Made by a program: the position numbers and the translations under genes. Source: Sindora glabra (lineage: Eukaryota > Streptophyta > Magnoliopsida > Fabales > Fabaceae). Taken from it: a DNA stretch of 64,000 bases. Within the stretch, counting starts at the first letter, position 1. Each line of letters opens with the position of its first letter. Positions 50,601-62,060 of this stretch are shown here, one piece after another. The notes under the pieces were generated by a model. It saw only the letters and a program-made list of their open reading frames with translations. It was not told where the DNA came from and searched no databases. The stretch is taken from positions 61,837,455 through 61,901,454 of the forward strand of contig CM035226.1 in NCBI GenBank assembly GCA_020226215.1. The letters are read 5' to 3'.

Positions 50601-51167
50601 CTGCTTCACGCTTCATGCGGTGTTGAAGATTCAGTAAACAAACTAACTAGAAGTGGCAGTAACTACAGAGCCCACCACAGAACCCAGAGCAGCAATGGTG
50701 ATGGAAGAGAAAGCTGCTTTGGTCCTATTCAATTCTTGTTGGCAACGTTCCTAAGCTGCTGGAGGTTAGTACCGACTGGAAAACTAATGCCAAGCCTTAT
50801 CAGGAGTAGCAGTAGGGGGAGGAAAAAGGAGAACACAGCGGAGATAGGTAGTAAGTTTTTTCTTTTACTGAGAGAACAAGATAGCAGCAGCTGGTCTTAA
50901 AAGAAGGAAACTAATGGCGGTGCACAACCAGCCAAGAAGAGAAATAGAAGTAGGGAAGATGAAGGCTTGCTGGCATGGCTGTTGAACCAAGAGAGAGACG
51001 AAAGACATGAGAGAGAGATGCGTGAGAAATGTAGCCAGGCAGAGAAGCAGTGACAACCGGTCAAAAGAAAGAATCCAGGAAGAAGGAGGATGGTGATGAA
51101 ACAGAGACCGGGGAGAAAGAAGCTGTGATATCAGGAAAGATGTAGAAAAACAACTATATTGTACTTA

Positions 51168-51235
<68 letters not shown>

Positions 51236-51765
51236 AGAGATATGGTGGTGCAATAGTAACAAGGGAGACAATAACAATTTCTTAAAAAAATCTGAACAGA
51301 CTATATCCACGTGTGCATAAGGAATATTGCAGAAAAGTAAGAAAAGAAAGCATCCAACAGATGAAGAACCCGAGAAAAAGCTGCAGTCATGGGTTTTTAT
51401 CCCATGGTCCTCGCACAAGTGAGCTCACACCTTCCTTTTTTTTTTTTAAATCTCAATCATTCATTTGATTAAAATTGCATCACAACCATTCATTTATTTT
51501 AACAATTCATTTTCATAAAATTATTTTTATAAATCTATACACTTTTATTCTTTAGAATTTATTTCTTGACTCATAAGAAATTTCCTATGAAATTATTTTA
51601 AATCAAATCTTGAATCAATAATTATCATAAAATAAATATACTTTAAACTCATTATCAACATTACTTCAATACCCCAAAACCTTTAAAAGAAAAGAAATTC
51701 AAATTCAATTATTAATTAATTAAATAAATATAGAAATTCATGAAACTAAAATTTGGGATATTACA
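47632..51765 (-). mobile_element. Chimeric 5' LTR of unit R (4,134 bp)
   Basis: On the minus strand this starts as a type B LTR (51765 to 49204, like 40546-42209 and beyond) and continues at 49203 as the 3' part of a type A LTR (like 43774-42210). The junction is sharp: the B sequence runs to CCGCCTTAGTA, 200-odd bases short of its own end, and A resumes at AGATGATTACGG. The U5-like block with the word GAACCCAGTGAGCATATAAC therefore occurs twice in one LTR (about 49275 and 47935). (AT)n lies at 51171-51232. Confidence 0.8.
51171..51232 (+). repeat. (AT)n microsatellite in the type B LTR
   Basis: About 62 bp of AT dinucleotide; the homologous tract in unit F (41079-41121) is about 43 bp. Confidence 0.95.
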
Positions 51766-53838
51766 TATATATATAGGATTAGAACTATAAATTGATGGTG
51801 AAATATGATTGAAATGTTATAAGAGTATGACATTTGAAGATTTGATGTGATTGGGATTAACTTAGAAAATTTCTATTTTGTTCATATTATTTGAGTAGTT
51901 GATGAACCTTACAAAAATAAAATTTTATGTTGTAAAGTGATAAGGGATTTTGCTTAGGGCATGTAATTTTGATTAGGGTACGTGTGGGGTGTTATATTCT
52001 AATATTTCAAATAAATTGCTAACCATTCAAGAAAACCTTCAATCATGAAAAATATAATTTTTGAATATCTTGAATTAGAGTATTATGGTTAAGGCGATGT
52101 AGATGGGGTCTTCCAATATTATTAAGTATTAACTATTCTACTTGTGTGAGTTTGATTCATAAATCTTAATAAAATGACATATTTTAATTTCTACTAGCTA
52201 GTATTCTAAAATATAAGAAGTGTTAGTATAAAATAATAGCATAGAGTAAAGAGATACTTTTATAGCATTAAGTTTCAATATTTCAACTATAGGTTGAATT
52301 TGGGAATATCCACATTTCAATATAATCTTGGTTTCTTATGATTACCTAAGGAAAGATCATAAGATGCATTATGAGAAGTAAATGTTGCAATTAGACCTAA
52401 GACAGTAAATTGTGAAGAAACCAAATAAAATTAATGTATTTATAAATTATTCATATAATTTGTGAAATAGGATGAAAAAGGAATGGGTATAGATACTTTG
52501 AACTTCCAAGAATGGTAAAGCATTTCTAAGTGGGTATATATCTCATTACTGTTTTCATTTTAATAAAAAAATAATTTATATATTGTGAATTGTATCTTTC
52601 TTGTTAATAATATAGATTTTATGTCCACATTCATGTTTATATATCTACATATAAACTTAGTTTCATAGTATAAAAGTAGTTAATTGTTAAATAATTTTTA
52701 GTTAATCAAAGTAAGTAGTGGAAACATGATGATATTATTAATGATCACCAAATGATTATGGTTGAACTATTTATCACTTGTGTGCTAGAAAAGATAGTGT
52801 GAGATGTGATTTGAAAGTTAAGCTTTCATGTATATACTATTTATGCATTTTACCATGGATGTCATTGAAAATTATAAACTGTGTTAGAGTAATGATACCA
52901 GATATTATGATCTATGATGAAAAGATAATATGAAAATTAGATGGAAAATTCCTGATAAAGCATATGAGAATGATATATGAATAACTAAGAGATCAAAGGA
53001 TGGATACATGCATAGTTAGTATAAATGAATATGTGATATGATATAATATTAGAGTTATGTTTGTGAATGAGAGTCATTGTTTGACATAATTATGATGATT
53101 TGATGTGACTATGATAATTTGCTTGTGTTTGAACCTTAATGGTTGTCTATGATTATGAAATTTACTTAAAATGGGTGGTAATAACAGAAATCATTATGAT
53201 TTAGGTTGGAAAATATAACATTTAAGTTGTATAGGTGAATGATTCCCCTGAAGCTTGGTTTCACACAATCAGGAACTTAAAAAGTTTAGACTAAACTTCT
53301 TTCCCTAATTAAACTTTTAACTATCATAAGACCATCTAATATAAATGAATTAAGATTTAATTATGGGAGATATATACTTACTAAGTTCTCGTAACTCACT
53401 TTGTTTAGCTTCCAATATTTTCAAGTTAAAACTTAAGCTTGTTGCATATTTGATGCTTCTGCAGAGATTAAAGGTCGCCTTATAAAAAAAGATTTAACAA
53501 TTGGAATCTTTTTTGAGTTAAGATTGGCATTTAAGATAGAAAACTTGTTGATCCATTAGTTAATGAATTGCTTATCTATGTATAAGTTTAAGATTTGTAT
53601 AGTTTTATGTGGGTATTTGATCTGTTCTACTTAAAAATAATATAATATGACCTTCAGAAAGTATCCAAAAATGGAGGAGATTCTATATGTTTTTTTGCAA
53701 AAATTTGAAAGAAAATTTTAAATTCTTATAAAATTTGGAAACTTCCATTAGATAGTTAAAGTAATAACTTGTTAAGACTTGTAGAAATCGATAATGGAAT
53801 TCATGCCAGTCACGATCAAAATAGGTCATGACACATGA

Positions 53839-55965
53839 TGTATTGTTAGATACAACTCATTGTCTGTAGTATTAAAATAGGATTTTAGGATTACCACCAA
53901 TATAATAAGAACAAATAGAGTCACACATAAAGAACAAGTTAAATATAGAGGTTATAGTATAATTAGCAACTTTTAGTCAGATTTAAGTTTCTAATTAAGA
54001 TAGGCCCAATATAATTGAGTTTTACTAAATAATAGTACAATATGATTGTGTTATACGTAAGGAATACTAGATATGGATAGATTATCGACTAGACTTATAT
54101 TTAGGCCTAATCAATAATCAAAGTCCAATCATCTCTTTTCTTAAAGTAGTTTTGGTTAGAGATCATTATAGATTTTATTTGTAAGATAAAATAAACTAAT
54201 TAAAAAATATCTCACTATTATAACAATTAGTCAATCGAAGATATTGATGTCTTGCAAAGACTTTATTTTTTCTAAGGAAAAAAGACTAATAAGGTTGATT
54301 GAGAGAGTGATCTAAAACTACAAAAGTCCTATAATAAACACTATGCTAAATTAAGAGAGATTTTTTCTAATTTGATCAATTTATACAACTACTCACATGG
54401 ATGCTATAAAGACGCTGGCCATTTGGATGTTGTTTTATGATTTATATTTGAATCTTTATGCTTGTAACCATTTTTAATTGTTTCATTCATAATTGATTTA
54501 TTAAGGTATTGGTAATCAATTTGCTTAAGTGCTAGTGATTGATTTGTTCGAGCACTAATGAACAATTTTGTTCATTAGAAGTAGATAGTTTGTTTATTAG
54601 AAGGAAAAGGCAATTCATGCCTACATTCATGAATTCAGATGTGGTAGGATTCAAACTCTTGTATAGCAAGTGCATTTTACGCATTAAAGGTATAAGTCTT
54701 ATCCCTTATTTATGATATCTCATATGAATCCTAGGTATATTTTAGATTAATTTTAATTTTTTTCACTATACTATTTTAAACTGAAACCTAGCACCAATTT
54801 AGATGATTTTTATTTCCTTGGAAAGTTGAGAGGAAGCTTAACAAATGTTATGAAGATAAGAAAGCCTAGTTTAGTTATATGGAGGTTTAAAATTGGCTAG
54901 GAAGATGATGTAATATTGTTATCCAATTTAACCCAACCTAACTAATTTGAGTATAAATTGAGCTTTAATAGTCCAAATGGTGTCAAACTAAAGCCTAAAT
55001 TTACCTAAAATCCTTAGTAACATATTTTAAGACTTATTTAAATAAAACTATGTCATTTTAGTGGTTAATTAGTAGTTAGAATGGTGAATTGTGAGATTTA
55101 CTAAAATAAACTAACTAATAGTTTTATATTGTAAAATAAATTATGGGCTTTTAAATTAAACAATGCCTATTTCATTTTATCTCTAAGAGGTAGTCAAACT
55201 TATCCATTAGGGTTTTCTATCTTGGAGATCATACTTGTTAGTTTTGTATGCTTTCAAAGCCAACACTTAGACATTAGATATCTTTCCTAACTTTTCTAAG
55301 TTTTTTAGAAAATGACCAATAAAGGCTAACTTTGCTAGTTAGTTCAAAGAATTAGTATTTTAGTTTGGTTTGATTTTGAAACTTTTCTCTTAATTTTACT
55401 TTTGATTTGATAATCTCTTTTTTATGAATGACTACTTAGATAACTTACTAGTTACAATTGGCTAGTTGATTATTTGTTATAGTCTATAATTTAATAGTTA
55501 ATTGTAATTAATTCACACATTTAAGTTAGTTGTAATTGATTGTAATTAGTAGCAACTAGGCTTTTGTGATATGATTCCTAGGTAAATGATTAGTTGTCTA
55601 AGAAAAACAGAGGATAAATTAGTTATTTTTTCTTGTGAAATTGTTAATTTGATTTTAACCTTAATGTAGATGTTTATGCTATTACTTATTAGATTTAGGT
55701 GCATGCTTTGAATTAAAATCAATTGTAAGAGATTAATCAACATTAGGAACTTAATTGTTATCAATTTATGAGTAATTTTTAGCCAGGCAGTTGAATCAAT
55801 AATAAAATCTATTAAATGTCTATAGTAAATTTGTAAATTAGAGTATGATTTCTCTTAGATCAAAATATCACACTTCATTTTAGGGAATAGATTAGTCAAT
55901 TTGTGATTTTTTAATTTATTTTAACTTTTTTTTATATAATTTTCTTTATTTTTAAAACTTTGCCA
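53839..55965. other. AT-rich sequence without genes, possibly a decayed Tat-type LTR
   Basis: No gene was recognised. The position immediately upstream of a PBS-like word (next entry) suggests that the right part is the 5' LTR of the decayed Tat/Athila-like element, but no LTR start or matching 3' LTR could be aligned by eye. Confidence 0.35.
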
Positions 55966-56736
55966 GTGGTGTTAGATAACAAAATTCATTGTGGAGTTTG
56001 GTGATGAAACTCGCTAATATAAGGTTTTTCTCTGTTTTGAGCAAGATAAGAGGCTTTGGACTTGTCCCTAATATTTTTTAGCCAAAAAAATTCCTTGGTA
56101 CTATTTTCCAATATTTTAGTATTTTTTTCTAATTTTATGGTTATTTTAGTTTTTAGTTATCATTCAATTTTGATTCCTCTTAGTATATGAATTGTTCCTT
56201 TCATGATTTTAACTTAAATTTTAACCTAAAAGTGCAAGAAAATTTCATAAATTAAGATGTTAGAATTAAGAAAAGCATATAACTTTTTATAGTGGTCTTA
56301 ATGATGTATATGCATCTAGAATTTTGAGTAACAACTTTTTAAGCCAACCTTTGTTAGTCAATTGGATGTACTACAAATATAGGAAACTTAAGCGTGTTAT
56401 TTGTGCTATATGGTTGGACATCTTTCTGATATGTGCTTAAATTTTCAAGGATATTAACCAGTTCAATCATTTCATTTAGTAGGAAGATTTTTAGGCCCGA
56501 CCTAATCCTATTATACCCTAAATTCCATTTCTTATAACTCAAACTAGTAAGATCATTCAACTTATGACTATGGCAACTAAGTGGGTCACAATCAATATCA
56601 ACCTCTTACTCAATAATATCCACTAGTGTATCTGGTTAAAACTTTAAAGGTGGAACTTAAGGAAATTTTTAATAAATTGGCCATAAATAATATACAAATT
56701 TTATAAAAACACTTACCAATTTCAATAAAAGAGAAG

Positions 56737-59700
56737 TGTTACACCCAAAAGTATTAGGAATTAACAAGTTATTAATTCAATGTTTAATTAAGAAATTTTG
56801 ATGTAAGAATGAATGAAACTAGGATATAATCATACCAAGAATATGTGGAAATGATTAATTAGATTTGTGTTATATTTTATACCTTAGAATAAGTAGAATA
56901 GGAAGGTTAGAGGAGTTTATTATGCAAAAATTCCTATTTTATCCTAGTCGCTATTCCTTTTTACCTAGATGCCCTATCTTTCTCCTTATGTATTTTCCAT
57001 AACAAACCTCCTTTTCTCTTATCACTCTTAACACTTCAACTTTACCTTTATCTAATCTCTTCAAATTCTAACATCCCTTCATACATACATCTATCAAGAT
57101 AAAGAATCCTTAACCTACTCTACTTATATGAATTTCCATTGTTGAATCCTTTAAAGTTTATATGGTTGTTGATGAATTGTTTGAGGAAGGAAAGAAATGG
57201 AGCATTCATTTGAAAATTATTTCTTTTAAGGTGTGATAGCTTAATGCAACTTGAAATATGCCATAATTACTTTTCCTTTAACTAATGAGTAGAATTTTCC
57301 TTAAATAATAGCTTGATTTTGTGAGGTTTCTTCTATATTGGCTATTATAAAGCTTTTAGGGAATATTAGTTGAATTTGTTGCTTTTACCCTAGAAATCTT
57401 GAACTTGATGTTGAATTTAAGTAGTATGACTTGTTTTTTTATAAGATTTAATGAGTTAGTTAAGTGATTTAGTGATATAAGAGAGATTTGAAATGAATTG
57501 CTTCATATGAATAATATTTTTGTGCAAAAATATCTCAAAATTCAAAAGTGAATTGATTCCCAATTGATATATTAGGCCTTAAAATTGCTTTTAGGATGCC
57601 TAAACTAATTGGCAAATTAATTCAATAAGCAAGAAATGTTCTTTATAAAGCTTGAATTGAATCCTATAATTGAGTAGAATTCTATTTATGATGAGGTTTG
57701 TGCACCAATCTAGGTGCTTATTTGTGAAATGATAAGATAAACTTTAAAAGGACAAGGTTGAATTTGTGAAAGGACATGGGTAATTGGGAGTTATAAGGTG
57801 GATTATTTATTTATGTGACTTTATGAATGAGTTGTTCTTATTACGCATATGGTATGTACATTTTCCTATGACAAGTTAACACCAAAACTAGTAAATAATC
57901 CCCAGTATATAATAATGATGTGTATATAATTTAGGTGATTTCACACTAGTAAATCCATGAGGAAGGTTTTTATCTCATCTAGTAATTGATTTTACCTTCC
58001 AATTAATGTTTTAATTATTTTAATATTTGAGTAAAATGTTATCTTACTAAGTTTCCGAACTTATTTTTTCATGGTTTTTATTTTTTAGATACCTAAGTTG
58101 ATGCATTACCACTACCTTTGCCTTTATAAAAACAATTGCTTTCATTAGGCGTTATGATCTCAATTCCAATTATAACTAGCATGAAACTTATTATTCAATT
58201 TCCACTAGCCTAATCCTATTCATCCATTACTATTTTGATTATTCAATTAAAATGCAAAGAAAAGGAAGGAAGGAAACATTGGGGAAAATAGGCATTTCAT
58301 CAATTAACCACAAGTTTATAAAATATGAGAGAGTTAAGATTGCTTACAATCTTTTAAACTTAAGGATGAGCTAACCTAAGATACTTAAAAGGATTTTACT
58401 CAAGAATCCTTTACCTAATATCTATGTAGAATAAGATCTTAAAATATAGTTCTATCTAGCAAGTGCTTATGCTACCAAAATCATGTATGCTTTCGATGGA
58501 GCTATTCTTAGGAGGTGGTGGTGAAGGCTTGATCTATATATTTGGAAAATAAAATATGGATGAGTGAGTTAGACATCCAATATTCAAATAATCTTTTTTT
58601 ATCACATTTCCTATTTCTTATTTCACATGTCATTATGGTCTTATATCATATCTTAAGGCCTTATTAACATATTCTTATAGCAATACCATGGCCTAATGCA
58701 TAGCCACATGTCTTATTTTAACTCATAATTATATAAGTAAAATCAATTATATCATATACCATGTGTCATATCATTTTAAAGTATGATTTCAAGTCATAAT
58801 TTTATGTAAACAGCTTTGCTTTATCATAACCTATCTTATATTGATGTTTAAAAAGTATACATTCTATACTAAACCCTTTTGGAACATGATATCTTGAAGT
58901 ACGCTAAGTGTAGCTGACTATATACTTAACTATAGGAGCCTTGAGAATAATTTTTGGGTCTATAATTTATTATATAGTTAAATACTAAGGTCCAAAGGAA
59001 ATTTTAGATCTTTGTAGTGACTATAAGTGTCTAAAGTGCAATCTTGGATGTAGTTGACTACCAATATTTAAGGAACAAGTCTTGGCTTTATAGTTAACTA
59101 TATAGTTGACTATGCTTACCCAAATTGCACAATTCTAACTGCTTGAGGTTCTATAGTTTTTTCAAAAATTTTACTATTCATTTGAGAAAATCAATCCTCA
59201 AATACTTTTGTTACTCAACCATGTCTCATGAAATTATAAAGGCCTCATATCATCTCATTTATACTAACTTTATCATTTAATTCAATCAATTTTCTCAATC
59301 AACATATTATTTAAGCAATCATACTTAAAAATCAACAATAATCTAAATACAGGACTTAAAACCATTTTATTAATTAAAGTTAGAATATTTACTCATCTAC
59401 TATAGAGGAGGATGCTGAGTAATGGATTAAATGCCTTTTGATCCTAATCACACTTAGAACTAAGGATCTATAGAGTTAAGGTTTTACTTCCCTTTTTGAA
59501 TCCAAAGCAAATCCAATCCTTATCAAACCAAGATACAAAGAATAAATCTATTAATGGTGATATTCTTACCTTGATTAAATGAAGAATTTTTACCTTGATT
59601 AAATGAAGAATTTGAAAAAGAATTATCTTTTTTTTTGCTAGATTTAAGGAAAAATAAGAGAGAAAGAAGTTAAGAGGATTTTGCAAGTTAAGGCTAGGAA

Positions 59701-60427
59701 AATTTAGGGAAAATGAGAAGAGAGGTTGATTTAGGTCAATAAAATGAGGAATAGTAGTGATTATGATTTTAAAAATATTTCTTAAATCTCCTCTATATTC
59801 ATACACTTACTTATAATAACTTAAAACTTTAAGCCTTACTATTCTACTTATTTTTCCTCATTTATTTCTCACCAAATTTGCATTTTATAACTTACTAAAA
59901 ATATTAAATATTATTTTTTAATATTTTATTTATAGTTATTTATCAAAAATTTTCTCATATACATAGAAGTTCCATTTTAAGCAATACCATACAAGTTATT
60001 TCAATTATCCTCATATCAAAATAAATTTCAAATTATTTTATTTTAAAGAGGGCGTAACATTGGGACTACCTTTTATTTTGTGAGCTAGGTAGCATTGAAT
60101 TTATAAATCATTTTGTAAACATTTTAAAAAAAATTATTGACTTACCAATCAAGGCTATGATCATAGTGGATAAGACTAAGGTTGACTAAAGCTTATATGA
60201 ACAATTGTTTTAGGGCTTAATTAGACTAACTTATTCTTTTTGCTGTGAGAATATATAAATTGGCCTAACTTCTCTTTTAAATTAGCCTTCTTTTTGGTTG
60301 AGGTATCTTAAATTGAGTGAGATTAGTTTTTCTCCATTGTATTATTACTTTCATTTATGTTAATTTAGGCTAAAGGAATTATACTTAATAATTTCACACT
60401 GGTCATAATTGTAGGTGGATCGTGATA
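56737..60427 (+). mobile_element. Solo LTR (TGTTACACCC type), split by an inverted solo LTR (56737-58149 plus 60065-60427)
   Basis: Starts TGTTACACCCAAAAGTATTA and ends ATTGTAGGTGGATCGTGATA, close to the TG...GGGTCGTGACA ends of the LTR group in the composite element. The target duplication AGAAG is perfect (56732-56736 and 60428-60432). Without its insert it is about 1.78 kb. It lies inside the decayed Tat/Athila-like element. No PBS, PPT or interior is present. Confidence 0.75.
58150..60059 (-). mobile_element. Inverted solo LTR nested in the previous one (1,910 bp)
   Basis: On the minus strand it starts TGTTACGCCCTCTTTAAAAT (60059) and ends ...GAGATCATAACG (58150), an eroded form of the GTCGTGACA end. 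The plus-strand left edge GTTATGATCTCAATTCC parallels GTCACGACCCACTTTTGATC of the younger LTRs. The target duplication is TTAGG/TTGGG (58145-58149, 60060-60064), one mismatch. Open frames inside (59468-59806 minus, 112 aa) have no recognised motif. Confidence 0.6.
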
Positions 60428-62060
60428 AGAAGGACTATCTTAAAGCATTTAAAGGCACAAATAGGTTAGCTTACAATAATACTGAGCATATTGAAAAGTC
60501 AACATGTAAGTTAGCTACCTTCCACCTTTTATCCAAAAAGTGAGTAGCTAAAAAATGTGAGACTCAAAATTCTTGTATTGAAGTTTGATTTTCATCTATG
60601 TCTATTTGTTTTGCTAATTTTTCTATTTTTCCTTCTTATTCTCAATAGCCTTGAAAATGATAGTAAAGAAGAAGAAGAAGTGGTGTTAAAGACTTTTAGT
60701 TGGGTTGGAGTTAATATGCTCCAAAAGGAAATTGATGAACAAAAAGAAGAAAATTAGAAATTGATGTAAAAGATAGCACATTCACTATAGAACTTGATGA
60801 GGTGACATACAAATTCAATATTTCCAAGGTTATGCAAGATCATTTTAAAGTTCATTCTATTTTTTCTATCAAATTGGTTAATTTTATAGTGTAGGATGAA
60901 TTTAAATTATAAAGAAATAATGATCCAAAGTTAGCATTTAGTAAGGAGTTAATGCTAGAATAGTTTTGGAAGTGGAACTAATACATGACAACTTAAAATG
61001 TGCATCATTAGAACCATTTGATAAAATTGCTTAGAATTTTGTAGGAATTGAAGTTAGGGTGAAGAAATTAGAATGTCTAGCCAAAGACATTAGAAAAAGA
61101 TACTTCTTAGGAGGTAACTCAAATATGATTAACTCATCATATTATATTTACACATTTTCTATTCTCTTTTATTTTAATTATCTATGATTTTTCTTGATGT
61201 TTCTATACTTTAAATTGAGGACAATGTATCTAAAAGAGACTTTTAAAATCTCTTTTATGCTTTTTTTATTCCTTTCATGCATGCTTTTAGGTTTCCAAAA
61301 ACTAAAAAAATGTTTTTCATTTATTCTTGAGTTATTTTAGTTACTTTTCAATGATTGAGAGTTTGTATTTTTCATAAGTAAAAATCAATTGAGTTTTAAT
61401 GGTTTCATAACATGATTAAATGAATTTTCTTGCTTCTTTAATTTGATGAGCATAGTGATAAATTTTGGATTGGTAAATTGAATTTTAGTAGCATGTATTG
61501 CTTTGTGAGCTTTTAAGTGTTTTATTAAGCATTTATTCTATTTCTCTTTCTTTCTCATAAGTTATTTTCTTCTATGTAAATGTTTTTCTAGAGCTTGCTT
61601 TTATTCTTGTTGAGATTACATTTGCACATATATGTATAAAATTTATAAAGACATTCTTTGTATAAGTTATTTTTCAAATAACTGAACTTGGAATGTTATT
61701 TATGATGTACCCTATTAAGCTTAATTGCTTTTTCCATTGTTCTTTAACCCATTAACATATTTTTCAATGAAATGCAAGTGTCTTTATATAACCTTAGGGA
61801 TCGGTAAAATATTTGAAATCTTTATCAGATGGATTCTTCTTAAATTAGGGTGGAGGTGTATATATGTCATGTATGAGACATTGTGAAAATCATCAATTTC
61901 AATTTCAAGGTTTGGATAGAAAAAGAAAAAGAGAAGAAAAGACTAAAATAAAAAATTTGCATAAAAATGAAAAATAAAAAAAATGAAAAAAAAGAAGAAA
62001 AGGAAAAAATAAAACAAAATAATTGAAAAAAATAAAAAAGAAAGAAGCTAGTGGGTAGTT

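Larger units (their letters stand above)
37676..51765 (-). mobile_element. Composite inverted LARD-type LTR retrotransposon, 14,090 bp
   Basis: The outer ends are TGTCACGGCCC at 37676 and GGGATATTACA at 51765. Read on the minus strand this is a TGTAATATCCC...CGTGACA retroelement, flanked by the 5-bp target duplication TATAT (37671-37675 and 51766-51770) inside an (AT)n of the solo LTR. Inside are two units in opposite orientation. Unit F (+): LTR end to 38093, interior to 40545, truncated LTR 40546-42209. Unit R (-): LTR 51765-47632, interior 47631-45146, LTR 45145-42210. Neither interior encodes gag, protease, reverse transcriptase, RNase H or integrase, as in LARDs (non-autonomous derivatives with long LTRs). 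The PBS resembles an initiator-Met tRNA site, and the GAGGACGAAT word before the PPT is typical of plant Ty3/gypsy chromovirus-like elements; the autonomous parent is inferred from these. Confidence 0.75.
36452..53833 (+). mobile_element. Solo LTR of a Ty3/gypsy-like retrotransposon, split by a nested element (36452-37675 plus 51771-53833)
   Basis: The left end reads AGTAATATCCCAGG, one base from the TGTAATATCCC start seen in the nested elements. The right end reads GATCAAAATAGGTCATGACA, matching the ...CGTGACA end of the same LTR group. The flanks are a perfect 5-bp target duplication CATGA (36447-36451 and 53834-53838). With the nested 14.1 kb and one of its duplications removed, the LTR is about 3.29 kb. 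No PBS, PPT or interior domain belongs to it, so it is a solo LTR, the usual product of LTR-LTR recombination. Its leader (about 36950-37300) is pyrimidine-rich like the leaders of the nested LTRs. Confidence 0.8.
55966..62060 (+). mobile_element. Decayed Tat/Athila-like Ty3/gypsy retrotransposon (55966-56731 plus 60433-62060)
   Basis: TTTGCCAGTGGTGTTAGATA at 55967 resembles an eroded TTTGGCGCCGTTGCCGGGGA-type PBS of this lineage. At 56398-56435, allowing one frameshift, a C-A-I-W...G-H-L-S-D-M-C reading matches the lineage's Gag zinc knuckle (CxxC...GHxxDxC), with one Cys replaced by Trp. After the interrupting solo LTR, 61095-61118 (ATACTTCTTAGGAGGTAACT) and 61214-61230 (AAATTGAGGACAATGTA) match the conserved words found just after pol in Tat/Athila elements (CTTGGGAGGCAACCC and TTGAGGACAATG). 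An A-rich tract follows (61918-62045), also usual there. Most of gag-pol is deleted. Family words are from memory. Confidence 0.5.
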
